From: Mesorhizobium sp. PAMC28654
Lineage (GTDB): Bacteria > Pseudomonadota > Alphaproteobacteria > Rhizobiales > Rhizobiaceae
Direction of reading: 5' to 3'
DNA: 64,000 bases
Assembly: GCF_020616515.1 (NCBI RefSeq)
Contig: NZ_CP085135.1
Location: 3,348,001-3,412,000 of the forward strand
The notes below the pieces were generated by a model. It saw only the letters and a program-made list of their open reading frames with translations. It had not been told where the DNA came from and made no database searches. How positions within the stretch are numbered: position 1 is the stretch's first letter; the number at the start of each line of letters is the position of its first letter. Below are positions 34,772 to 42,982 of the stretch, in pieces. The position numbers and the translations under genes are program-made.

Positions 34772-35107
34772 GAAGCGGCGGCCGAAGGCCACGAAAAGCC
34801 AATTGCTTGGCTTTTCGAGCTTCGAACGCCCTGAGCCCGCGAAGGGCCGGGTTAACGCGGATCGGCGTGCGGCGCCGATGACGGTGCTGGAAGAAACGCG
34901 GCGCTGCCGTCCCTACGCTATGGTTTCGGGCGTTCGTCACTTCAATCGACAAATCGTTGTCGATTGACCCGCCTCTGGCGGGACGCTCCTCACCCTCTGG
35001 CAACATCCCCATACTTCGGTTAGCCTCCGCGAATTCCTTGGCGGAGGATGAACCTTTTTGGACCGATCAGCGACAGAGCAGGCAGGAGCCAGGCGGCTCG
35101 ACCGGCG
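34772..35107. other. Gene-free gap upstream of the ECF sigma gene
   Basis: No convincing gene is seen in this 336-base gap. It contains a perfect hairpin at 34792-34817 (annotated separately) and a 7-base-pair stem CCTCCGC/GCGGAGG at 35024-35047 whose 3' arm is a Shine-Dalgarno sequence lying directly against an ATG at 35048. That spacing is too short for initiation there, so the sigma start was placed at 35108. The promoter of the sigma operon must lie in this gap, but I could not pick a reliable -35/-10 pair. Confidence 0.5.
34792..34817. terminator. Hairpin terminator after the phosphodiesterase gene
   Basis: An 11-base-pair perfect stem (CGAAAAGCCAA with TTGGCTTTTCG) closes a 4-base loop 20 bases after the stop codon. 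The 3' arm contains TTTT, giving a terminator-like transcript end even without a longer U tail. Confidence 0.6.
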
Positions 35108-35674
35108 ATGACGGCCGCGACGGAGACCGATCGCGCGCTTGTCGACCGGGTCGCGAAGGGCGACCGTGCCGCCGTGCGGCTCCTGTTCATGCGTCACCAC
35201 GCGCGGGTCTACCGCTTCGTGGCGCGCCAGACGGGATCGGAAATGATGGCTGACGATATCGCGAACGAGGTGTTTCTGGAACTGTGGCGACAGGCGCCAG
35301 GTTTCGAGGGGCGTTCCGAAGTCTCGACATGGCTGCTCGGCATCGCCCGTTTCAAGGCGCTGTCCCTGCTGCGCAAGCGGAAGGAAGACTGGATCGACGA
35401 CGAGGCCGCCGCCGCGGTGCCCGACAGCGCCGACACGCCGGAAGTCGTCACCATGAAGGAGGACAAGGCTGCTGCCTTGCGCCGCTTCGTCGATGCCTTG
35501 CCGGACGAACACCGCGTGGTGATCGACCTCGCCTACTATCACGGACAATCGGTGAGCGAGATCGGCGAGGTGCTCGACATTCCTGTCGCCACGGTCAAGA
35601 CCAGGATGTTCTACGCCCGCAAGAAACTCGGCGAAGCCCTGAAGGCCGCCGGTTACGACAGGGGGTGGCCATGA
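35108..35674 (+). CDS. ECF-type RNA polymerase sigma factor
   Basis: 188 residues from ATG 35108; ATG 35048 would add 20 residues but has a ribosome binding site jammed against it. Region 2 spans about residues 25-90 (FMRHHARVYRFVARQTG, MADDIANEVFLELWR, FEGRSEVSTWLLGIARFKALSLLRKRK). Region 4 spans about 120-175 (LPDEHRVVIDLAYYHGQSVSEIGEVLDIPVATVKTRMFYARKKL as two helix-turn-helix pieces). Such sigma factors are held inactive by a membrane anti-sigma factor, encoded here with an ATGA overlap. A subtilase gene overlaps the anti-sigma gene in turn, giving a three-gene unit. Confidence 0.92.
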   Translation: MTAATETDRALVDRVAKGDRAAVRLLFMRHHARVYRFVARQTGSEMMADDIANEVFLELWRQAPGFEGRSEVSTWLLGIARFKALSLLRKRKEDWIDDEAAAAVPDSADTPEVVTMKEDKAAALRRFVDALPDEHRVVIDLAYYHGQSVSEIGEVLDIPVATVKTRMFYARKKLGEALKAAGYDRGWP

Positions 35675-36339
35675 GCGCCGCTGAAAAAATGTCGCGCCGC
35701 GACGAAATGGAAACGCTGCTGCCGTTCTATCTGAACGGCTCGCTGGAAGGGTCCGATCTGGAAGCCGTCGAGGAATGGCTGGCCAGCTATCCCACGGCGA
35801 TGGGCGCGCTCGGCGAGGCCGAGGCCGAATTCTCCGGCACCGCCGCCGCAAATGAAGCGATCCGGCCGCCGGCCGATGCGCTCAGCCGCTTCGCCAGGGC
35901 GCTTGACGCCGAGGCCGGTCCGGCGCGCGCGCCGGCAAATCCGTCCTGGCTGGCGCAGGCGTGGAACCGCTTCATGTCGGTTCCCGCTGGTGTCGCCTGG
36001 GCCGCCGCCGCGGTGCTGCTTGCCGTCATCATGGTGCAATCCCTTGTACACCCCGGCGGCAAGGGCGGCGATTTCGAGGTTGCCGGGGCGGAAACCGACC
36101 TGGCGAAGATTCCGTTCGCGCTGGCAAGGTTCAAGCCGGATGCGAGGATGTCTGATATCACCGGCTTTCTTGGCCAGAATGGTTTGAAAATCCTGGATGG
36201 CCCGACCGCCGACGGCGTTTTCCGACTGGGTATCCCCGCCACGACCGCGGCTGACTATGAAAAAGCGCTCGGCCTTATTGCTGCCCAGCCTTTCGCGGAA
36301 GCTGTGATGGAGGGAAGGAAACCGGCCAGTGGCGGCTAA
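35671..36339 (+). CDS. Membrane anti-sigma factor with periplasmic propeptide-like domain
   Basis: 222 residues. A cytoplasmic anti-sigma part (about 1-100, EMETLLPFYLNGSLEGSDLEAVEEWLASYP) lacks the zinc-binding HxxxCxxC motif. One membrane segment is at about 104-125. A periplasmic part (about 135-215) follows. In it, GLKILDGPTADGVFRLGIP (171-189) resembles the segment GLQVRSQRQSRLLG...VRFGIP of the protease encoded next, in what looks like an inhibitor I9-type propeptide; this is comparison by eye. The start overlaps the sigma stop (ATGA), and the end overlaps the protease start by 11 bases. It should sequester the sigma factor and perhaps sense the protease. Confidence 0.82.
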   Translation: MSAAEKMSRRDEMETLLPFYLNGSLEGSDLEAVEEWLASYPTAMGALGEAEAEFSGTAAANEAIRPPADALSRFARALDAEAGPARAPANPSWLAQAWNRFMSVPAGVAWAAAAVLLAVIMVQSLVHPGGKGGDFEVAGAETDLAKIPFALARFKPDARMSDITGFLGQNGLKILDGPTADGVFRLGIPATTAADYEKALGLIAAQPFAEAVMEGRKPASGG

Positions 36340-37810
36340 GGCGGTCATTCGATTTTCGGTGGCAGTGGCGATGACAATCGCCGCCGGCTCGGCCTTCGCG
36401 CAAACCAACGATCCGAACCTGAGCCAGACGCAGATCGACTGCCTCGACCGGACGAACGCCGCGGGCGCCGACTGCAACAAGGGAAGCGGCGACACGAAGA
36501 CCGGCGGAAAAGACAATGCAGGTGCGACGCCCGGCACGGATAAGGCGCGCCCCGGCGCTGTGTTTCTTCCCAGCCTGATCGTCGATCTGTTCCCCAATCC
36601 TTCCGGCGCGAGCCCAACGCCAACCACCAACTCGCCCAGCGAGCCGGCAAACGGCGCGGCACCGCCGTCTCAGCCCGTTGCCACGCAGGCCGCCGCGCCG
36701 AGTGGGCCTGTCACCCCGCCCACGGGTCTCGTCCTGACCGAGCCGCCGCGCGCTGTCTCCGGCGCGTTCGTGCCCGACGAGGTGTTGGTGACGGTTGCCG
36801 GCGATGCTGGAGCCGTGCAGCAGATCGCCAATTCGTTTGGCCTTCAGGTGCGTTCGCAGCGCCAGTCCAGGCTGCTCGGCTCGACGCTGGTGCGCTTTGG
36901 TATCCCCGATGGACGCCCGGTCGGCGTCGTGCTGGCGCAGCTTGCCGCCGACGGCCGCACCCAGAGGCGCGAGCCCAACCACATCTATTCGCTGCAGCAG
37001 GCGGCCACCATCGTCAACTATGCCTTCGACCACATCGTGCTCGATCCGAAACAGGCCAGCGGCGAGAATGTGCGCATTGCCGTCATCGACACCGGCATCG
37101 ACGACACCAACCCGGCGCTGTCCGGCGTCATTGGCGGGCAGTTCGACGCCATGCCCGATGTGCCGATCAAGGCGCGCGACCATGGCACATCCGTCGATGG
37201 CCTGATCGCCGGTGTCGGAACGCTCGAAGGCATGGCGCCAGGCGCCAGAATATACCACGCCCGCGCCTTCGAAGGCGGCAAGTCCACCATGGATGTCATC
37301 CTGGCGGCGCTGGACTGGGCTGCGGACCAGAATGTCCGAATCATCAACATGAGCTTTGTCGGCCCGAAGAACGACTTGCTGGGCACGGCCTGCCAGAACG
37401 CGCGGGCGCTGGGCATCGTGCTGGTCGCCGCCGCTGGGAATAACGGGCCGAAGGCTCCCTATGGCTACCCGGCCGCCTTCGACAGCGTCATCGCGGTGAC
37501 CGCCACCGATGCCAAGGACCAGTTGATGCCGCAGGCCAATCGCGGACCCTACGTGTTCATCTCCGCCCCCGGCGTCGAGATGGTGGCGCCGAGTGGCGCG
37601 GGGTCGGATGTGGTCACCGGCACCTCGTTTGCAGCGGCAATCGTGACCGGCGCCATCGCCAACCTCTTTCATGCCGCGCCCGACCGCACCGCCGACGGCG
37701 TCGAGAAGGCGCTGGCCACGACCGCCAGGGATCTCGGCGGGCATGGCCGTGACGATGATTTCGGCTACGGGCTGCTGGATATCAAGGCGGCCGAGGCGGC
37801 GAAGGAATAG
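36329..37810 (+). CDS. Secreted S8 family subtilisin-like serine protease
   Basis: 493 residues from GTG 36329, with GGAGGGAAGGA about 9 bases ahead. It has a signal peptide (cleavage near SAFAQT), a low-complexity Pro/Ala/Thr linker at about 60-135, a propeptide-like domain at about 147-218, and a subtilase catalytic domain at 240-493. The triad is Asp254 (VIDTGID), His285 (RDHGTS) and Ser433 (GTSFAAA), with the oxyanion asparagine in AAGNNG near 371. It should act in the periplasm or outside. Its overlap with an anti-sigma gene suggests a role in, or control by, that sigma pathway. It converges with aglR. Confidence 0.92.
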   Translation: MAAKAVIRFSVAVAMTIAAGSAFAQTNDPNLSQTQIDCLDRTNAAGADCNKGSGDTKTGGKDNAGATPGTDKARPGAVFLPSLIVDLFPNPSGASPTPTTNSPSEPANGAAPPSQPVATQAAAPSGPVTPPTGLVLTEPPRAVSGAFVPDEVLVTVAGDAGAVQQIANSFGLQVRSQRQSRLLGSTLVRFGIPDGRPVGVVLAQLAADGRTQRREPNHIYSLQQAATIVNYAFDHIVLDPKQASGENVRIAVIDTGIDDTNPALSGVIGGQFDAMPDVPIKARDHGTSVDGLIAGVGTLEGMAPGARIYHARAFEGGKSTMDVILAALDWAADQNVRIINMSFVGPKNDLLGTACQNARALGIVLVAAAGNNGPKAPYGYPAAFDSVIAVTATDAKDQLMPQANRGPYVFISAPGVEMVAPSGAGSDVVTGTSFAAAIVTGAIANLFHAAPDRTADGVEKALATTARDLGGHGRDDDFGYGLLDIKAAEAAKE

Positions 37811-37846
37811 ACCCAGGCCCCTGGGCCGGATCAGTCATGGCACATA

Positions 37847-38869
37847 TCAAACTGGCGCGCCGGCGACCGATCCCCTGACCACCAGATCGACCGGCCAGAC
37901 TTCCCCTCGCGCGCCCTCCTCCAGCCCGGAAATCCGTGCCGCCAGCCGCTCGGCAATGCGGGCGCCGGCCAGCCGGATCGAAGAGCGCGTGGTCGACAGC
38001 GGAACGGAGAAATTTTCTGGCTTCAGCCAGGGGAAGACGTCGTCATGGGCGATCAGCGACACGTCGCCCGGGATGGTGAGGCCGAGGTCGCGCACCGCGC
38101 GCACGACGCCCAGCGCCATGATCAGGCTGGAACAGGCGATCGCCGTCGGCGCATCCTGCTGTTCGAGCAATCGCCTGGTGGCGCGATAGCCATTCTCCTC
38201 GGTCATCGAGACAGAGCAGACATGGCGCTCGCCCAGTGCCAATCCACTCGCCGCCAGGGCGCGGCGCACGCCGCGCTCGCGATGGATGGCGAAGGTCTCG
38301 CGATCATCGCCATTGATCAGCGCCAGCCGGCGGTGGCCAAGCTGGATGAGAAGCCTGGCTGCCTCGTGGAACGCGCCCTCATTGTCGATGTCGGTGAAAG
38401 GATAGTCGAAGTCGAACCCTTCGCTGCGACCATGCACGATGAAGGGAATGCCGAGCGCGTTGACCAGCGCGACGCGGCGGTCGGCGGGTCTCGGCGACGA
38501 GATGTAGACCGCGTCGACCTGCTTGTTGGCGATGATACGCCTGTAGGTCGTCTCCTGGTCGTCGGCATCGGCCGGCGACAGCACCAGGTCAAGCTCATGC
38601 GAGCGGGCATAGTCGCCAAGGCCGGACAGGAACTCGACGAAATGCGGATCGATGTCGACGGAGGCACCCGTCGGCAGCACATAACCGATCATCCCGGTCT
38701 TGCCGGTCGCCAGCCGCCGCGCGCTCGGATTGGGGCGATAGCCATGGCGCTTGGCGGCATCCACGACCCGCCGGCGGGTTTCCTCATTGACCTCCGGATA
38801 GCCGTTCAGCGCACGGCTGACCGTGGTCTGCGAAAGCGCCAGCATGTGCGAGAGTTGCTTGAGATTCAC
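37847..38869 (-). CDS. aglR: LacI family repressor of the alpha-glucoside operon
   Basis: 340 residues from GTG 38869, which has GGAGG six bases upstream. The N-terminal LacI helix-turn-helix is MNLKQLSHMLALSQTTVSRALNGYPEVNEETRR with the hinge RPNPSARRLATGKT. A periplasmic-binding-like effector domain follows (IPFIVHGRSEGFDFDYPFTDIDNEGA, CSSLIMALGVVRAVRDLGL). It is divergent from aglE. Palindromes with the core AAAGCGCTTT occur just before this gene and before aglE, consistent with control of both promoters and relief by an alpha-glucoside. Confidence 0.93.
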   Translation of the reverse strand: MNLKQLSHMLALSQTTVSRALNGYPEVNEETRRRVVDAAKRHGYRPNPSARRLATGKTGMIGYVLPTGASVDIDPHFVEFLSGLGDYARSHELDLVLSPADADDQETTYRRIIANKQVDAVYISSPRPADRRVALVNALGIPFIVHGRSEGFDFDYPFTDIDNEGAFHEAARLLIQLGHRRLALINGDDRETFAIHRERGVRRALAASGLALGERHVCSVSMTEENGYRATRRLLEQQDAPTAIACSSLIMALGVVRAVRDLGLTIPGDVSLIAHDDVFPWLKPENFSVPLSTTRSSIRLAGARIAERLAARISGLEEGARGEVWPVDLVVRGSVAGAPV

Positions 38870-38887
38870 GGGAGGCCTCCAAGCCTC

Positions 38888-38897
38888 AAAGCGCTTT
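38888..38897. promoter_or_regulatory. Putative AglR operator at the aglR promoter
   Basis: The palindromic core AAAGCGCTTT lies 19-28 bases upstream of the aglR GTG. It is shared with the aglE-side palindrome at 39106 and is typical of LacI-family operators. Autoregulation is inferred. Confidence 0.6.
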
Positions 38898-39068
38898 CAA
38901 TTCTGAATCCGGGCCGCCGCCGTGACGGCGCTGGTAGCCACAGGGACCATAGCCGGGCTTTGGAACACTTTGAAAGAAAAATTGCTGTTGCACCGCCATA
39001 AATGCATGCTGCAGCGCACTTTTATGACACCTTGGCCCGGAAACTAAATCGATTAGCTCGCACCCCTC

Positions 39069-39119
39069 TTGACTTCCGAACGATTCAATGGCGAGATCGG
39101 GAAGGCCAAAGCGCTTTGG
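39069..39119 (+). promoter_or_regulatory. aglE promoter region with AglR operator
   Basis: A perfect 14-base palindrome CCAAAGCGCTTTGG is at 39106-39119, 110 bases before aglE. A TTGACT -35-like hexamer is at 39069-39074, which would place the transcription start near or within the palindrome, so repressor binding would block initiation. The -10 element is not distinct. The rest of the 360-base aglR-aglE gap shows nothing else I can support. Confidence 0.6.
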
Positions 39120-39229
39120 AATACTCTTCAAAAGGTTGCGGTTCCCTTCTGACTGAGTCACATTCCTGCGACGTCGGTGGGCGGAATGGAGGTTCCGTCC
39201 GGTGTTGATGACCACTGGGAGGGATACCA

Positions 39230-40585
39230 ATGAAGAAAATGCTTCTGCTTGGCGTCGCTGTTGCAGCGTTCGCCCTGAGTGCGCCCGCGCAGGCTGAACT
39301 GAAATTCAAGCCGGGCGAGGATCCGCGCTTTCACTGGTCGAATTACGACGACCTCAAGAAGGTCGACCTCAAGGGCGAGACCCTGTCGATCTTCGGGCCA
39401 TGGCGCGGCGAGGACGAGACGCTGGTCCGCAACGTTCTCGAATATTTCCAGGAAGCCACCGGCGTTGAGATCAAATACTCCTCGTCGGAAAATTACGAGC
39501 AGCAGATCGTCATTGATACGCAGGCCGGCAGCCCGCCCAACATCGCCGTGCTGCCGCAGCCGGGCCTGATCCAGGACCTGGCCTCCAAGGGCTTGCTGAC
39601 GCCGCTCGGCGACGCGACCGGAAAATGGGTCGCCGAAAACTATGGCGCCGGCCAGTCCTGGGCCGCGCTCGGCACGTACAAGGGCAAGGACGGAAAGTCC
39701 GATTTCTATGCGTTGCCCTACAAGGCCGACGTCAAGGGCCTCATCTGGTATTCTCCGGACAATTTCAAGGAAGCCGGCTACACGGTGCCGAAATCCCAGG
39801 AAGAGCTGGCCACGCTTGAGCAGAAGATCATCGCCGACGGCGGCAAGCCATGGTGCATCGGCCTCGGCTCCGGCGGTGCCACCGGCTGGCCGGCGACCGA
39901 CTGGGTCGAAGACATCATGCTGCGCACGCAGGCGCCGGAGGTCTATGACAAGTGGGTGACGAACCAGATCCCGTTCACCGATCCAGCGGTCGTCAACGCC
40001 ATCGACATCTTCGCCAAGATCGCGACCGACGACAAGATGGTCGACGGCGGCGCCAAGGCGGTTGCGGCGACCGATTTCCGCGACAGCCCGAAAGGGCTCT
40101 TCACGGTGCCGCCGAAGTGCTACATGCATCATCAGGCATCGTTCATCCCGAGCTTCTTTCCCGAAGGCACCAAGCTTGGTCAGGACGCCGATTTCTTCCT
40201 GTACCCGCCCTATGCCTCCAAGCCTGAACTCGGCACGCCAGTGGAAGGCGCCGGCACCTTGGTCATGATCACCAAGGATTCGAAGGCGGCGCGCGCCTTC
40301 ATCGAATTCCTCAAGATGCCGCTGGCGCATGAACTCTGGATGGCCCAGGGCAGCTTCGTGACGCCGTTCAAGGGGGTCAACAAGGATGCCTATGCCAGCG
40401 AAGCGCTCAAGCGACAGGGTGAAATCCTGGCGAATGCGACGACCTTCCGCTTCGACGGCTCGGACCTGATGCCCGGCAAGATCGGCGCCGGCGCCTTCTG
40501 GACGGGCATGGTCGACCTGGTCGGCGGCAAGCCCGCCAAGGATGTCGCGGCCGACATCCAGAAAGCCTGGGATGCAATCAAGTAG
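39230..40585 (+). CDS. aglE: Alpha-glucoside ABC transporter, substrate-binding protein
   Basis: 451 residues with a Sec signal peptide (MKKMLLLGVAVAAFALSAPAQA, cleavage before ELKF). The mature protein is a carbohydrate-type (family 1) solute-binding protein (LSIFGPWRGEDETLVRNVLEYFQEATG, VDIQ-like C-terminal helix). GGGAGGGATACCA precedes the ATG. It is the first gene of aglEFGAK, the order known from Sinorhizobium, where the system imports sucrose, maltose and trehalose. A strong hairpin separates it from aglF, as is common for abundant binding proteins. Confidence 0.95.
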   Translation: MKKMLLLGVAVAAFALSAPAQAELKFKPGEDPRFHWSNYDDLKKVDLKGETLSIFGPWRGEDETLVRNVLEYFQEATGVEIKYSSSENYEQQIVIDTQAGSPPNIAVLPQPGLIQDLASKGLLTPLGDATGKWVAENYGAGQSWAALGTYKGKDGKSDFYALPYKADVKGLIWYSPDNFKEAGYTVPKSQEELATLEQKIIADGGKPWCIGLGSGGATGWPATDWVEDIMLRTQAPEVYDKWVTNQIPFTDPAVVNAIDIFAKIATDDKMVDGGAKAVAATDFRDSPKGLFTVPPKCYMHHQASFIPSFFPEGTKLGQDADFFLYPPYASKPELGTPVEGAGTLVMITKDSKAARAFIEFLKMPLAHELWMAQGSFVTPFKGVNKDAYASEALKRQGEILANATTFRFDGSDLMPGKIGAGAFWTGMVDLVGGKPAKDVAADIQKAWDAIK

Positions 40586-40611
40586 TCGGGTCTAGCCGGC
40601 CCATCGCCCTA

Positions 40612-40635
40612 GATCCGGGCCCCCCGGCCCGGATC
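40612..40635 (+). promoter_or_regulatory. Intercistronic hairpin between aglE and aglF
   Basis: A perfect 10-base-pair GC-rich stem (GATCCGGGCC with GGCCCGGATC) closes a CCCC loop 26 bases after the aglE stop. There is no T-run, so full termination is unlikely. It probably protects the aglE mRNA 3' end and lowers permease expression relative to the binding protein. The remaining roughly 170 bases to aglF show no gene. Confidence 0.65.
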
Positions 40636-40808
40636 CGACGAGCATCATCGCTCGCGATCCTCATGAGCGCATAGACCATTTCCGGCATGAAGCACCGACC
40701 GCAAGAAGGAGGAGCCTGCTTGCCTCGACGGTGCTCTCGAAAAACTGAATCTGCGCCTGATCCCATCGCCAAGATCGTTGGCTGGTCACGCGCATGGGGA
40801 GGGATACC

Positions 40809-41822
40809 ATGGCGGGTCAGATTTTCTCGGCCATATTCGTCATCATCATCGGCGTCGGCGGTTGCGTCGCCTATTTCTGGGGCGCCAACAAGCTGGTCGA
40901 CCTGATATTCCCGTCGCGCGGCGTCGCGGGTGCCGCCGCGATCGACAATCTGCGCCGGCAAGGGTTGGTCCGCCCCTGGCTGTTCGTCGGCCCGGCGATG
41001 ATCATCCTGACCATCTACCTGATCTACCCGGTGGTCGAGACGCTGCGGCTGTCGTTCCTCGATCGCGGCGGCACCAGTTTCGTCGGATTTGCCAACTATC
41101 AATGGGCGTTCGGCGACCGCGACTTCCGCAACTCGATCCTCAACAATATCATCTGGCTGGCCGTCGTGCCCGCCGCCTGCACCTTCCTTGGCCTGATCAT
41201 CGCCGTGCTCACCGACAAGATCTGGTGGGGCACGATCGCCAAGAGCCTGATCTTCCTGCCGCTGGCCATCTCCTTCGTCGGCGCCAGCGTGATCTGGAAA
41301 TTCATCTATGAGTATCGCGGTGAGGGCCAGGTGCAGATCGGCATCCTCAACGCCATCATCCAGCATTTCGGCGGCCAGCCGCAGGTCTGGATATCGCTGC
41401 CGTTCTGGAACAATTTCTTCCTGATGATCATCCTGATCTGGATCCAGACCGGCTTTGCCATGGTCATCCTTTCATCCGCCCTGCGCGGCATTCCCGAGGA
41501 AACGCTGGAGGCCGCGGTCATCGACGGCGCCAACCCGTTCCAGATCTTCTGGAAGATCATGGTGCCGCAGATATGGGGCACCATCGCCGTGGTGTGGACC
41601 ACCATCACCATCCTTGTGCTCAAGGTGTTCGACATCGTGCTGACCATGACCAATGGGCAATGGAACAGCCAGGTTCTGGCCAATCTGATGTTCGACTGGA
41701 TGTTCCGCGGCGGCGGCGATTTCGGTCGCGGCGCGACCATCGCCATCATCATCATGATCGCGGTCATTCCCATCATGATCTGGAACATCCGCCAGGCGAA
41801 CAAAGAGACGGGAGGGCATTGA
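40809..41822 (+). CDS. aglF: Alpha-glucoside ABC transporter permease AglF
   Basis: 337 residues from ATG 40809, preceded by GGGGAGGGATACC, nearly the same leader as aglE. It is a MalF-type permease with six or more membrane segments, starting with FSAIFVIIIGVGGCVAYFWG and RPWLFVGPAMIILTIYLIYPVV. The coupling motif LEAAVIDGANPFQIFWKIMV lies near residues 235-255. It forms a heterodimer with AglG, whose gene starts 1 base after this stop. Confidence 0.95.
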   Translation: MAGQIFSAIFVIIIGVGGCVAYFWGANKLVDLIFPSRGVAGAAAIDNLRRQGLVRPWLFVGPAMIILTIYLIYPVVETLRLSFLDRGGTSFVGFANYQWAFGDRDFRNSILNNIIWLAVVPAACTFLGLIIAVLTDKIWWGTIAKSLIFLPLAISFVGASVIWKFIYEYRGEGQVQIGILNAIIQHFGGQPQVWISLPFWNNFFLMIILIWIQTGFAMVILSSALRGIPEETLEAAVIDGANPFQIFWKIMVPQIWGTIAVVWTTITILVLKVFDIVLTMTNGQWNSQVLANLMFDWMFRGGGDFGRGATIAIIIMIAVIPIMIWNIRQANKETGGH

Positions 41823-41823
41823 G

Positions 41824-42978
41824 ATGGCTGTCGCAACCGGAAACTCCCTTGCCAGCCGCTTCGGCGTCCACTTTGCCGTGCTGGTCTTCGTGGTGATCTG
41901 GACCATCCCGACACTCGGCATTCTCGTCTCGTCGCTGCGCGACAAGGATCAGATCATCGCCTCGGGCTGGTGGAACTCGTTCTCCAGTTCGAGCCAGACG
42001 GAAGCGGGCCGACTGCCCGCCGCCTCGACGCAAATCCAGAAGGACGGCAAGTTCGTCCTGCAGGGCAACATCTTCGGCGACGGCGCCAAGCGCAACATCA
42101 GCGCCTTTGGCGTCAAGTCGGCCGCGCCGACGCAATATCCGGCGGGCAGCACCGCCGACCTTGGCGACGGCGTCACCTTGCAGCTCAACGCCGACGGCGG
42201 TTTCGTCATGCAATCGCCCAAGGCCTTCGAAGGCGACCGCGGCCAGCGCGTCTACTATGCATCGTCGGCGCCACCGAAATTCACCACCGACAATTACAAG
42301 ACGGTGCTGTTTTCGGAAGGCATCGGCCGCTCTTTCATGAACTCGCTGACCGTCACCATTCCGGCGACCGTCATCCCGATCCTGATCGCAGCCTTTGCCG
42401 CCTATGCGCTGGCCTGGATGCGTTTTCCCGGCCGGGCCCTGCTCATCGCGGTGATCATCGGCCTTCTGGTCGTGCCCCTGCAGATGTCGCTGATCCCGCT
42501 GTTGAAGCTCTACAACGGCGTCGGTACTTTCTTCGGGGTTCCCTCGAAGACCTATCTCGGCATCTGGCTGGCGCATACCGGCTTTGGCCTGCCCTTCGCC
42601 ATCTACCTGCTGCGCAGCTACATTGCCGGCCTGCCGCGCGAAATCATGGAGTCGGCGCGCATCGACGGCGCCAGCGATTTCGAGATCTTCGTCAAGATCG
42701 TGCTGCCACTGTCGTTCCCGGTGCTGGCATCCTTCGCCATCTTCCAATTCCTGTGGGTATGGAACGATCTGCTGGTCGCAATGGTTTTCCTTGGTACGGA
42801 AGCTGATCAGATCGTGCTGACAGCCAAGCTCAATGCACTGCTTGGTTCGCGCGGCGGCAATTGGGAGATCCTGACGACATCGGCGTTCATCACCATCATC
42901 GTGCCGCTGATCGTGTTCTTCTCGCTACAGCGCTATTTTGTTCGCGGGCTGCTTGCCGGCTCGGTGAAAGGAGGTTGA
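41824..42978 (+). CDS. aglG: Alpha-glucoside ABC transporter permease AglG
   Basis: 384 residues, about 100 longer than ordinary MalG-type permeases because of a large periplasmic insertion (about residues 35-150) between the first and second membrane segments, which is characteristic of AglG. The coupling motif MESARIDGASDFEIFVKIVL is near residue 275. It pairs with AglF in the membrane. The aglA gene follows after 4 bases. Confidence 0.95.
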   Translation: MAVATGNSLASRFGVHFAVLVFVVIWTIPTLGILVSSLRDKDQIIASGWWNSFSSSSQTEAGRLPAASTQIQKDGKFVLQGNIFGDGAKRNISAFGVKSAAPTQYPAGSTADLGDGVTLQLNADGGFVMQSPKAFEGDRGQRVYYASSAPPKFTTDNYKTVLFSEGIGRSFMNSLTVTIPATVIPILIAAFAAYALAWMRFPGRALLIAVIIGLLVVPLQMSLIPLLKLYNGVGTFFGVPSKTYLGIWLAHTGFGLPFAIYLLRSYIAGLPREIMESARIDGASDFEIFVKIVLPLSFPVLASFAIFQFLWVWNDLLVAMVFLGTEADQIVLTAKLNALLGSRGGNWEILTTSAFITIIVPLIVFFSLQRYFVRGLLAGSVKGG

Positions 42979-42982
42979 GATA

